Shown here: piece after piece, positions 42,185 to 49,096 of the stretch
Numbering within the stretch: the first letter of the stretch is position 1
Layout: each line of letters opens with the position of its first letter
Source: an uncultured Mycoplasmatota bacterium
GTDB taxonomy: Bacteria > Bacillota_I > Bacilli_A > RF39 > UBA660
NCBI GenBank assembly: GCA_946413985.1
Contig: CAMKMS010000007.1
Span: 1 to 49,096, forward strand
Reading direction: 5' to 3'
DNA: 49,096 bases
Position numbers and translations under genes: made by a program
Notes under the pieces: generated by a model
Database searches by the model: none
What the model saw: only the letters and a program-made list of their open reading frames with translations
What the model was told of the DNA's origin: nothing

Positions 42185-43090
42185 TCATTTTTTTAATTTT
42201 AATTGCATATTAGAGTTTCTTATATAATCACTTCTCCATGAATTCCAATCATCTGAATAATTTCTAGCATAATATAATGTATTTGGATAATCATGACACA
42301 TTCTACTATACCATTCATTAATATCGTAAATACTAGTATTTTTAGTCCATCCCAAATCACGTGATAAATAACTATCTTTATTTTCAATAAATTTAATTAT
42401 ATCATTATTATCATATGCATCGCTGTTTGTAAGAACCTTCATATATCTTGCATACTTAGATATTAATTCTTTATCTGCAAATAAAACTTCACCATAAATA
42501 ATTGGAATCCAACTATTAAGTGCATAAGTAATATTTGGGAAAAAATCACATCCTTCTTCTGGAAGAGCTATACTTTTAGCAGCATCAAATCTAAATCCTT
42601 TTACTCCTAGTCTTAAATATTCATTTAGCATATTAATTATTTTCTTTTGTACTAATCTACTATTAGGATTTAATCCTGGAAGATTCATACAATAATTAGT
42701 AACTTGATAACGATCGTGCCAATCTTCAACATTTCTTTTAATTTTAAAACTATCATAATTATCTAATATTTCCTTATCACATGAATGATGTACTTCTAAA
42801 CTACCAGTATTATTACAAGAAGCTAAATGATTAATAACAGCATCAGCTATTATTATTAAACCATATTTACTTGCTTCTTCACATAAATGCTTTAAATCAT
42901 CAGAAGATCCTATCCTATTTCCCAAATTAAAATTAATTGGTTGATAAAGCATCCACCACTCAGAAGAAGCATCATCCTTAGTATTCTGTAGAGGGCTTAT
43001 TTGAATAGCATCAAAGCCTTGATATTTTATCTCAGGTAAATACTTTATAATAGTATCTAAATGACAGTCAAACAAACTAAGTATTCTCAT
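42185..43090 (-). CDS. Minimal cytoplasmic GH13 (alpha-amylase family) protein
   Basis: 301 residues, shorter than usual GH13 enzymes (400 or more), and lacking the C-terminal beta-sandwich. GH13 signatures: region I DAVINH (83-88), region II GFRFDAAK with nucleophile Asp169, region III acid/base Glu201 in YGEV, and a region IV-like ENKDSY (Asp239) that aligns with ESHDTY of amylases. All three carboxylates remain, but the usual His before the last Asp is Lys. The N-terminal FDCHLDTIIKYLPEIKYQGFDAIQ and QISPLQ follow the barrel pattern. There is no signal peptide, so it would act on an intracellular alpha-glucan. Activity is likely but altered. Confidence 0.82.
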   Translation of the reverse strand: MRILSLFDCHLDTIIKYLPEIKYQGFDAIQISPLQNTKDDASSEWWMLYQPINFNLGNRIGSSDDLKHLCEEASKYGLIIIADAVINHLASCNNTGSLEVHHSCDKEILDNYDSFKIKRNVEDWHDRYQVTNYCMNLPGLNPNSRLVQKKIINMLNEYLRLGVKGFRFDAAKSIALPEEGCDFFPNITYALNSWIPIIYGEVLFADKELISKYARYMKVLTNSDAYDNNDIIKFIENKDSYLSRDLGWTKNTSIYDINEWYSRMCHDYPNTLYYARNYSDDWNSWRSDYIRNSNMQLKLKK

Positions 43091-43104
43091 ATTACTATTC
43101 CTTA

Positions 43105-43386
43105 TTAATTAAATAAACTATTAAAATAATCACTAATATTATAATCTTTTAAATTAAAATTATCCAAAGATTTACCATTTAAATTAAATGTATCTTTAAG
43201 ATTAGTAACTTGATCATAATACACTTTAAGTTTTGAAAGCAAGAAAAGCATTGATCCTATTATCATCAAGTATATAACTATTTTAACAACAATCATTATA
43301 ATTTTTCTTGTTCTTCTATCTCTTTCTATTTTTTCTAATTTAGCTATTCTTGTCTCAAGCTCATTTACTTTTTCTTCCAAGTTCAT
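43105..43386 (-). CDS. Small coiled-coil membrane protein (93 aa)
   Basis: A coiled coil (residues 1-26, LEEKVNELETRIAKLEKIER) precedes one membrane helix (about 28-50) and a short outer tail of about 40 residues. An AGGAG ribosome site lies 5 bases before the ATG. The start overlaps the 3' end of a 51-residue ORF by 26 bases. The topology is probably N-in/C-out, with the coiled coil in the cytoplasm. No known family is recognised. Confidence 0.78.
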   Translation of the reverse strand: MNLEEKVNELETRIAKLEKIERDRRTRKIIMIVVKIVIYLMIIGSMLFLLSKLKVYYDQVTNLKDTFNLNGKSLDNFNLKDYNISDYFNSLFN

Positions 43387-43516
43387 ATGTACTCCTATTA
43401 TTTTTCATTTTCTTAATTCTTTCAACATCTTTTTTAGTTATTTTTTTACCCATAAAAAGATTATTTACTAGATTAGAAACTTCTTTGTTAATATTTTGTT
43501 TATCTTCTACTTTCAT
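43361..43516 (-). CDS. Candidate 51-residue basic protein upstream of the coiled-coil gene
   Basis: The frame begins MKVEDKQNINKEVSNLVNN and includes MGKKITKKDVERIKKMK, giving a Lys-rich two-helix composition that looks like a real small protein. The stop lies inside the next gene, overlapping by 26 bases, so the two are probably coupled. No ribosome site is seen; a TATGAT box ends about 10 bases before the ATG, so translation could be leaderless. No family is recognised. Moderate support only. Confidence 0.45.
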   Translation of the reverse strand: MKVEDKQNINKEVSNLVNNLFMGKKITKKDVERIKKMKNNRSTYELGRKSK

Positions 43517-43581
43517 ATATTAATTGTATCATATTTTTTTTATTTATTATACTATATGATATAATATGTAAGGTGATTAAA

Positions 43582-44163
43582 ATGCATTTAACAGTTGGTT
43601 ATGAATTAACTACTTCTATAACAAATATATTTATATTTTTAATTAGTTTCTATGGATTCATAAAAATTAAAAAGAAAGAAAAACTATGGAAATTATTTTT
43701 CTTTCTAATGAGTGTTGATGCTTTTATTGGAGCTATTGTTCATGGAATAGAAATGACCATTCAAATGAATATATTACTTTGGATAATACTTTCAATATTC
43801 TTTACAATAACAATAAATACATTACTTGTATTATTTTTAAATTATAAAATTAGACATATATTAATATTATCTATATTACTATCTATATTAATGATTACAT
43901 TTATTTATTCAGGATTTAATTTTATTTTAGCCTTTACCATTTATGTATTATTAGTACTACTAATTAGTATATACTTTATTTTTAAAAATAATCTAAAAAA
44001 TAAATACTATTATTTTCAAGCAATACTATTTCAATTAATAGGTGGAGTATTTATGCTAACAAATATTGAAGCAATAGGTTTAGATCACAATGGTATATAT
44101 CACCTATTTACATGTATTACAATGATATTATTTTATCTAGGAATACAAAAAAAGAATAGTTAA
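43582..44163 (+). CDS. Multi-pass membrane protein (193 aa)
   Basis: The ATG at 43582 is preferred over the in-frame GTG at 43573, which is part of the AAGGTG ribosome site. About six or seven helices cover almost the whole length. Conserved-looking polar residues inside helices include GAIVHGIEM and LDHNGIYHLFTC, with three His and one Asp that could bind metal, as in seven-helix hydrolases of the ceramidase/alkaline-phytoceramidase or DUF6962 type. That similarity is pattern-based only. It is monocistronic with a terminator overlapping its stop. Confidence 0.75.
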   Translation: MHLTVGYELTTSITNIFIFLISFYGFIKIKKKEKLWKLFFFLMSVDAFIGAIVHGIEMTIQMNILLWIILSIFFTITINTLLVLFLNYKIRHILILSILLSILMITFIYSGFNFILAFTIYVLLVLLISIYFIFKNNLKNKYYYFQAILFQLIGGVFMLTNIEAIGLDHNGIYHLFTCITMILFYLGIQKKNS

Positions 44164-44178
44164 ACTATTCTTTTATTT
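44149..44178 (+). terminator. Terminator after the multi-pass membrane gene
   Basis: AAAGAATAGTT pairs with ACTATTCTTT around AA, with a T-rich run; the stop codon is within the loop. It may also serve the minus-strand gene ending at 44173. Confidence 0.8.
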
Positions 44179-44763
44179 TGTTTTAATTGAAGATATTACT
44201 TTATCAAGTGAAGAATAACATAAGAATTTATCTAAGTTTACTCTATCACCATCTAATGAATCATTAATTTTATATTCAATATCATAATAATGATTTGATG
44301 AAATAAATCCATAATGATGTTCTACACTATGATGTGATTTTATTTGTACATAATAAACTTCTTTTCCATTTATAGTTTTCTTCTCTACAGAACTTACTTT
44401 AGAATTTAAATCACTATATATATTACTCTTAAACCATTTTTCTGTATTTTCTTCATATTTATCTGATGCTACTATACTAAAACGACAAGTAACATCATCA
44501 CTATAATATCCATATGAGTGAAAATCACCTAATTTTTCAAATTCATTTGGAACACTATATTCAATTTCATCATAATCTTTTAGTAACTCTTTTTTCCAAT
44601 TTGATTCCTCTATTCTATTATAAATAAATCCAATTAATATAACTAAAACAATAACTCCCAAAACTGCTAAACCTATATAAAGAATTGGTATATCTTTATT
44701 AGCAATTTTAATTGATTTATTATTATTTTTCTTAACACTTGTTTTCTTTTTCATTTCTTCCAT
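44173..44763 (-). CDS. Membrane-anchored protein (196 aa), unknown
   Basis: A Lys-rich cytoplasmic start (1-25), one membrane helix (about 27-50) and an outer domain (about 60-196). The domain alternates strands (YYSDDVTCRFSIVAS, KEVYYVQIKSHH, HYYDIEYKINDS) and has a single pair of Cys (CRF and LCYSS) that could form a disulfide. This layout resembles PsbP/MOG1-type or lipoprotein-like outer domains and is similar in style to the 179-residue lipoprotein at 36078. No family is recognised with confidence. Confidence 0.75.
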   Translation of the reverse strand: MEEMKKKTSVKKNNNKSIKIANKDIPILYIGLAVLGVIVLVILIGFIYNRIEESNWKKELLKDYDEIEYSVPNEFEKLGDFHSYGYYSDDVTCRFSIVASDKYEENTEKWFKSNIYSDLNSKVSSVEKKTINGKEVYYVQIKSHHSVEHHYGFISSNHYYDIEYKINDSLDGDRVNLDKFLCYSSLDKVISSIKTK

Positions 44764-44798
44764 ATTCCTAACAAAATAATTATAGCATGAAAAGTAAT

Positions 44799-44826
44799 AA
44801 AAATAACCAGAAATCTGGTTATTTAT
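44799..44826 (-). terminator. Terminator after the seven-domain Ig-like gene
   Basis: Minus strand: AAATAACCAGA pairs with TCTGGTTATTT and is followed by T residues. Confidence 0.82.
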
Positions 44827-44828
44827 TA

Positions 44829-46985
44829 TTAATTATTTATAATATTTATTTTAAGCACTTTTAAGTTAGCAGATGTTTTCGCTCCAGAAGATGAAGTTGC
44901 ATTCAATACAACATTACCTGTTTTCTTACAACTAACCCTAACTGCTTTACAATTAATACACTTTGGAACCTCTGTAACATTATCATCAATTGTAGCAATA
45001 CTTGTATCACTTGAAGAATAATTACTAACATACGCTATTGAATCACTAGGTCCATATGCAGTAATAGTAGTTTCAAATGTTTTTCCAACTAAACAAGTAT
45101 AACTAGGTTGTTCAAATGATATACTTCCAAGATCTTTAGTTACACTCAAACTTGAAGTGGTTTTTGCTCCAGAAGATGAAGTAGCACTTAATATTACACT
45201 TCCTTCTTTTTTACATACTACCCTAACTACTCTACAATTAATACAATTTACAATAGTAGTAGTATTATCATCAATTGTTGCAACACTTGTATCACTTGAA
45301 CTATATGATTTAACATATGTTGAGCCATTTGAATCATTTGTTGTTTTAATTAATGTTTCAAAAGTAGTTCCTTTTGCACATGAATAACTTGGTTTATCAA
45401 AAGATATTGTTCCAATTTTCTCATTTACTGTTAAACTTACAGATGTTTTTGCACCACTTGATGATGTTGCTTTTAATGTAACATTTCCTTTTTTCTTACA
45501 TACTACTCTAACCATTCTACAATTAATACAATTAACTTGAAGGGATGTATTACTATCTATTGTTGCAATATTTGTATCACTTGAAGAAATTGATTTAACG
45601 TAAGTTCCTACTGGTCCATCCTTTGCAGTAACCAATGTTTCAAATGTCTCACCTGCATTACATGAATAACTTGATTTTTCAAATGATATTGAACCAATTT
45701 TTTCATTTACAGTTAAACTTGAAGTAGTTTTTGCTCCAGAGGATGAAGTTGCACTCAATACAACACTACCTTTTTTCTTACAACTAACCCTAACTGCTTT
45801 ACAATTAATACACTTTGGAACTTCCGTAACATTATCATCAATAGTAGCAATACTTGTATCACTTGAAGAATAATTACTAACATACGCTATTGAATCACCA
45901 GATCCATATGCAGTAATAGTCGTTTCAAATGATTCTCCAGCATTACATGAATATGTTGATTTTTTAAATTTAATAGAACCAACATCTTGATTTACTTTAA
46001 CACTTACAGTAGTTGTAGCACCAGTTGATGATGTTGCTTTTAATGTTGCAGTTCCCTGTTTTACACATACAATTTTAATTAATCTACAATTTATACATTT
46101 TACTAATTCAGATACATTATCATCTATTCTTACAACTGATGTATTACTTGATTCATATGATTTTACATATGCTACATTATCTCCACCATTTGCAGTAATC
46201 ATAGTTTCAATTACTTCTCCAGCATTACATGTATAACTATTTTCTTTAAATCTTATTGTTCCAATATCTTGTTTAACAGTTAAATTTGCTGTTGCTTTAG
46301 CACCGTTTGTAGCTGTTGCATGAAGAGTTGTAGTTCCTTTCTTTTTACAAACCACTCTAACCATTCTACAATTAATGCATTTTACTTGTGATGATACCTT
46401 ATCATCAATAGTAGCTATTTTTGAGTTTCCAGTACTATAAGATTTAATTCCAATAGTACCAGATGCTTTTATCATTGTTTCAAATGTTCCTTTAGCATTA
46501 CATGTATATGAATCATAAGAAAATGCAATAGTTCCTTCTTTTTGAGTAACTACAAGATCAACAGATGTTTTAGCTCCTTTACTTGACTCTGCACTTAATG
46601 TAACACTTCCTGGCTTCTTACAAACAACTCTAACTGCTATACAATCAATACAATTAGTTTGATATTCTACATTACCATCAATACTAGCAATATTAGAATC
46701 ACTTGAACTATATGAAGCTACAGTTGCAGGTGTTTTAGGTGAAGTAGTTCTAATTAATGTTGTAAATGTTGTTCCTTCTTCACAGCTATATGAATCTTTT
46801 TCATATTTAATTGAACCGATTGTACTTTCATAATTATCAGCATTATTTGATATATTAAATATATTACCTGGTCCTTTCATCACAAGAGCATATAACAATC
46901 CAGCAATTACAAATAATAGTATAACTGGTATTATAGCAGGAACTTTTGGAGTTTGTTTTTTATTCCTATTATTTTCCTTTTCCAT
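44829..46985 (-). CDS. Surface protein with seven four-cysteine Ig-like domains (718 aa)
   Basis: A basic start, one membrane helix (about 17-37) and seven tandem domains of about 90-100 residues. Each starts GxIxF followed by SYxC and an FETxI strand, then SSSDTSIATIDDN, CINC, VRVxCKK and ends SATSSSGAKT. The GAKT/IATID pattern recalls BIG2-like bacterial Ig folds, but four cysteines per domain at fixed places (28 in all) are unusual. The cysteines in CINC and VxCKK could form disulfides or bind metal. An AGGAG ribosome site precedes the ATG. There is no LPXTG; the membrane helix is the likely anchor. Adhesion or spacing is inferred. Confidence 0.82.
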   Translation of the reverse strand: MEKENNRNKKQTPKVPAIIPVILLFVIAGLLYALVMKGPGNIFNISNNADNYESTIGSIKYEKDSYSCEEGTTFTTLIRTTSPKTPATVASYSSSDSNIASIDGNVEYQTNCIDCIAVRVVCKKPGSVTLSAESSKGAKTSVDLVVTQKEGTIAFSYDSYTCNAKGTFETMIKASGTIGIKSYSTGNSKIATIDDKVSSQVKCINCRMVRVVCKKKGTTTLHATATNGAKATANLTVKQDIGTIRFKENSYTCNAGEVIETMITANGGDNVAYVKSYESSNTSVVRIDDNVSELVKCINCRLIKIVCVKQGTATLKATSSTGATTTVSVKVNQDVGSIKFKKSTYSCNAGESFETTITAYGSGDSIAYVSNYSSSDTSIATIDDNVTEVPKCINCKAVRVSCKKKGSVVLSATSSSGAKTTSSLTVNEKIGSISFEKSSYSCNAGETFETLVTAKDGPVGTYVKSISSSDTNIATIDSNTSLQVNCINCRMVRVVCKKKGNVTLKATSSSGAKTSVSLTVNEKIGTISFDKPSYSCAKGTTFETLIKTTNDSNGSTYVKSYSSSDTSVATIDDNTTTIVNCINCRVVRVVCKKEGSVILSATSSSGAKTTSSLSVTKDLGSISFEQPSYTCLVGKTFETTITAYGPSDSIAYVSNYSSSDTSIATIDDNVTEVPKCINCKAVRVSCKKTGNVVLNATSSSGAKTSANLKVLKINIINN
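44928..45079 (+). repeat. 152-bp repeat copy A (domain 7)
   Basis: This block in the seventh Ig-like domain is nearly identical to copy B at 45780-45931 (domain 4): about 6 differences in 152 bases by eye, much closer than between neighbouring domains. It is coding on the minus strand. Confidence 0.85.
45780..45931 (+). repeat. 152-bp repeat copy B (domain 4)
   Basis: Partner of copy A, 852 bases away, equal length and in the same frame. Suggests recent gene conversion or duplication inside the array. Confidence 0.85.
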
Positions 46986-47046
46986 TTTATCATTCTCTCC
47001 TATCTTATATTAATATTATATATTAGTTATATTATTTAGTAAATAC

Positions 47047-48345
47047 TTATCTTTTAGACACTTTACTAACACTCAAATTAGTTCCATCACTTTCTGCAAG
47101 AACATATCCATCATTTCCAGTATAATATACTTTAGCTTTACAATGGCTAGCCCCATCTTTAACGGGATCTTTTAAACCTGAAGCTGGAGCAATAACATAA
47201 CTTGGAGTTAATACATCTAAAAAACTATTTGCGACTCTTTCTTCTCCATGGTGAGGCCACTTAAGTATATCCACATCTAAAGTACTAGCATCGTAAGAGC
47301 TTAATATCTCACTACTTCTTATATGATCTCCAGAAAAATAGAACTTATGATTTTTAAACTTTAGTATCATATTAAGTGAATTATTATTTTCTGGATAACC
47401 ACTACCAGTTTTTAAACTTTTTGGAGCAACTATATCAAATGTTAGATTTCCTATCTTTATATCTTTTCCAGGAGTTAATATTGTCATTGGAATATTTTTT
47501 TCTTTTATTAATTGCATTAATTTGGTAGGATTAGAATTCTTTTTAACACAAGTTTTTTTACTTAAACACTCACTAGGATCCTCACCATAATATACTCTTT
47601 CAATTTCCAATTCTTGTACAAAAGCTCTATGCGCATCAATATGGTTATCATGCATATGTGATCCAATTAATCCATTTATCTTTGTTATACCAAGACTTTT
47701 AATAAAACTAATAGCTTTATTACCTTGTGAAACAAATCCTCCATCAATAAATAAAACGCTATTATTTCCAATTATTAAATGTCCATCATATCTTCCTATA
47801 CCAAGATAATATATTTTAAGTACTCCATCATCTTGAACATCATTTCCTCCTCCACCTCCAGGTTTTGAAGGATTATTTTTTTCATCTATTTTATCTTTTA
47901 CAACTTTTAATCTTTCAAGATAACTATTTTTTGCATCTTTATCTTTTAAATTGATTAAATATGCCATTGCATTATTATAATCAGTTATACTATTTGTTTC
48001 TTCAGCTTTACTTACTAATGATTCAGCTTGTTTATTATAAGCACTACTTATTGTTTCAAGAGTTATATTGCCAAGACAGTTCTCATATTCACCATTATTA
48101 CCTGCAACATTAGCAATTATTCTTACAAATGTTGGTATTAAGAATATTAGTATTGCAGCTATTATTTTATTAACTATTGGTTTACTTATTTTATTTAGTT
48201 CTGAATTAGTAACAGCTCTTACTAGTTCTATCATAGCACTAACTATTAATAGAATTGGTACTACTACTTTTATAATTGTTATTACAATTTGTATAATTCT
48301 AAGTACACTTAGTGTTTCTGGCATATCGCATATACTTAGTATCAT
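47047..48345 (-). CDS. Membrane-tethered metallo-beta-lactamase-fold hydrolase (ComEC-like)
   Basis: 432 residues. Residues 6-90 form a two-helix membrane module bracketed by Cys6 and Cys90, nearly the same as the module in the 720-residue peptidase (VVVPILLI, IIAAILxFLIPTFV). A helical linker and a Gly-rich hinge (about 95-170) lead to an MBL domain (about 175-420). Its metal motif is SHMHDNHIDA, later FSGDH, and WPHHGE, the pattern of ComEC/Rec2-type MBL proteins. Such domains cut phosphodiesters or degrade DNA or teichoic acids. Here the domain is predicted to be outside the cell. An AGGTGAT ribosome site supports the start. Confidence 0.85.
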   Translation of the reverse strand: MILSICDMPETLSVLRIIQIVITIIKVVVPILLIVSAMIELVRAVTNSELNKISKPIVNKIIAAILIFLIPTFVRIIANVAGNNGEYENCLGNITLETISSAYNKQAESLVSKAEETNSITDYNNAMAYLINLKDKDAKNSYLERLKVVKDKIDEKNNPSKPGGGGGNDVQDDGVLKIYYLGIGRYDGHLIIGNNSVLFIDGGFVSQGNKAISFIKSLGITKINGLIGSHMHDNHIDAHRAFVQELEIERVYYGEDPSECLSKKTCVKKNSNPTKLMQLIKEKNIPMTILTPGKDIKIGNLTFDIVAPKSLKTGSGYPENNNSLNMILKFKNHKFYFSGDHIRSSEILSSYDASTLDVDILKWPHHGEERVANSFLDVLTPSYVIAPASGLKDPVKDGASHCKAKVYYTGNDGYVLAESDGTNLSVSKVSKR

Positions 48346-48398
48346 TTATATCACCTATTGTAATTTTAGCATAAAAAAGTTATTAATTGTTAATTTAT

Positions 48399-48427
48399 TA
48401 GACATTTCATCAAAAAGAATTTATAAT
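48399..48427 (+). promoter_or_regulatory. Promoter of the 110-aa gene
   Basis: TAGACA (48399-48404), 17 bases, TATAAT (48422-48427). The ATG is about 28 bases further with an AAGGAGGA ribosome site. Confidence 0.65.
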
Positions 48428-48454
48428 ATAATTAGTATAATAAGGAGGAAGTAT

Positions 48455-48787
48455 ATGGAGAATAATAATCAAACTGTTAGTCAACCAGATAATCCAACTG
48501 TTAATCAAGCAAATAATCAAACGGTTAGTCCAAGTGTTAATTCAAATTTTTATCCAACTGTTCCATATCAATATATTCCACTTAGTCCATGGGCATATAT
48601 TGGATATGAATTATTATTTAGTATTCCTATTATTGGATTTATTTGTTTATTAATTTTCTCATTTAATAATAGTAATATTAATAGAAGAAACTTTGCAAGA
48701 TCATATTTTTGTATATTATTAATAGTAATTATTTTAGCAGTAGTTATGGGATTACTGGGAGTATCACTAAATTCATTAAAAAAATAA
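48455..48787 (+). CDS. Small membrane protein with Asn/Gln/Thr/Val-rich head (110 aa)
   Basis: The start at 48455 is fixed by AAGGAGG and a promoter; a longer frame into the preceding gene is antisense and rejected. The N-terminal 35 residues are polar and repetitive (QTVSQPDNPTVNQANNQTVS). Two membrane helices follow (about 47-68 and 80-103) with the LSPWAYIGYELLFSIPIIGFI and NRRNFARSYFC pattern found in many small Bacillota membrane proteins of unknown role. It is monocistronic with a terminator. Confidence 0.82.
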   Translation: MENNNQTVSQPDNPTVNQANNQTVSPSVNSNFYPTVPYQYIPLSPWAYIGYELLFSIPIIGFICLLIFSFNNSNINRRNFARSYFCILLIVIILAVVMGLLGVSLNSLKK

Positions 48788-48810
48788 AAAAGTTTATAAA
48801 CCTTTTTATT
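48785..48810 (+). terminator. Terminator after the 110-aa gene
   Basis: AAAAAGTTT/AAACCTTTTT-type stem around TATA, with a T run. Confidence 0.7.
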
Positions 48811-48857
48811 TGAATAAAATCAAAATTAGTGATATTATTCCTTTAGAGGGAGATAAT

Positions 48858-49031
48858 ATGAATTACTATACTAGAAAAAAAACAATAAGTACTCTTATGA
48901 GCATTGTATTATTATTAAATTCAGTTAATGGAAAACTAAAAAATGAACATTATATACTACCTAGTGAATGCCATATACCATCACCAGAGTATGTATTAAT
49001 GAAAAGTAAAAACAAAAGAAGACTAAAATAA
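48858..49031 (+). CDS. Small possibly secreted protein (57 aa)
   Basis: An AGAGGGAG ribosome site lies 6 bases before the ATG at 48858. The N-terminus (YTRKKTISTLMSIVLLLNSV) looks like a short signal peptide or membrane anchor, with possible cleavage near NG. The remaining 30 residues include ECHIPSPEYVLMK and a basic tail. No family is recognised; could be a small secreted peptide. Confidence 0.55.
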   Translation: MNYYTRKKTISTLMSIVLLLNSVNGKLKNEHYILPSECHIPSPEYVLMKSKNKRRLK

Positions 49032-49083
49032 AAAGCATGTGTTATGAAGTGAACCCTAAATAGTTCACAAAAATAAAAAGCAT
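49025..49083. repeat. 14-bp direct repeat flanking a hairpin
   Basis: AAAATAAAAAGCAT occurs at 49025-49038 and 49070-49083. Between the copies GTGAAC (49049-49054) and GTTCAC (49063-49068) form a 6-bp stem. No gene is seen after 49031. Confidence 0.5.
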
Positions 49084-49096
49084 TTTAAAGAAGTGG

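Noticed and set aside
48068-48454. N-terminal extension of the 110-aa membrane protein
   Set aside because: It is antisense to the MBL gene start; promoter and AAGGAGG place the true start at 48455.
1-49096. Mycoplasma-type genetic code (TGA as Trp)
   Set aside because: Several genes end in TGA (for example at 742-744 and in the ATGA overlaps) and Trp is encoded by TGG throughout.
1-49096. tRNA or rRNA genes
   Set aside because: No cloverleaf with a GGTTCGAATCC-like arm and no conserved rRNA segments were noticed on either strand; a tRNA scan would be decisive.

Overview
The window is AT-rich (roughly 70% or more by eye) and has strong AGGAGG-type ribosome binding sites and TTGACA/TATAAT promoters. 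It carries many membrane-anchored or secreted proteins, a Gram-positive lipoprotein, an L,D-transpeptidase and SipW/TasA-type export genes. TGA is used as a stop and TGG for tryptophan, so the code is 11 and this is not a Mycoplasma. The best guess is an uncultured gut-type Bacillota (Bacilli/RF39-like or a related low-GC lineage). That is inference: no rRNA, tRNA or marker gene is present to fix the taxonomy, and no CRISPR array or recognisable IS was seen.

Region 1 (1-17924, all minus strand) looks like a dedicated cell-surface locus in three promoter-led units. The first (17924 to 16123) encodes two membrane-exported proteins, one with a textbook TasA/SipW-type export signal, sharing a C-terminal motif. 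The second (16017 to 5387) encodes a 3008-residue surface beta-helix protein made of YGG-type rungs, a 32-residue micro-protein and a 498-residue coiled-coil protein. The third (5330 to beyond base 1) encodes a signal-peptidase-like pseudoenzyme, a SipW-like signal peptidase with its catalytic residues intact, three small exported SipW-type candidate substrates, an unknown protein and a membrane-anchored AAA+ ATPase cut by the window edge. The inferred job is building and processing a surface fibre or coat; this is the best candidate here for an undescribed system.

Region 2 (18040-23155) has a pair of small CotF-like proteins, two zinc-ribbon membrane proteins, a purine permease and a three-gene unit headed by a MoxR-like AAA ATPase. 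Region 3 (23263-27937, plus strand) has a GlsB/YeaQ-like membrane protein, a UPF0316-like protein and a translationally coupled operon of a coiled-coil membrane protein, a small helical protein and a Ycf46-like AAA+ ATPase.

Region 4 (27971-37399) has a second purine permease under a guanine-class purine riboswitch, an L,D-transpeptidase operon containing an ORF broken by one in-frame stop, a 720-residue double NlpC/P60-like protein, a lipoprotein and hypoxanthine phosphoribosyltransferase. The two permeases and Hpt form a purine salvage set. Region 5 (37451-44763) is a mix of single genes: a DHH phosphoesterase, a nucleoside deoxyribosyltransferase-like gene behind a yybP-ykoY-like (Mn2+) riboswitch, a dicarboxylate-type symporter, a polysaccharide pyruvyl transferase, an HNH protein, a minimal GH13 protein and small membrane proteins.

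Region 6 (44829-49096) has a seven-domain cysteine-patterned Ig-like surface protein, a metallo-beta-lactamase-fold protein and two small membrane or secreted proteins. The MBL protein and the 720-residue peptidase share a two-helix membrane module bracketed by cysteines 84-85 residues apart, which looks like a reusable scaffold carrying different extracellular enzymes.
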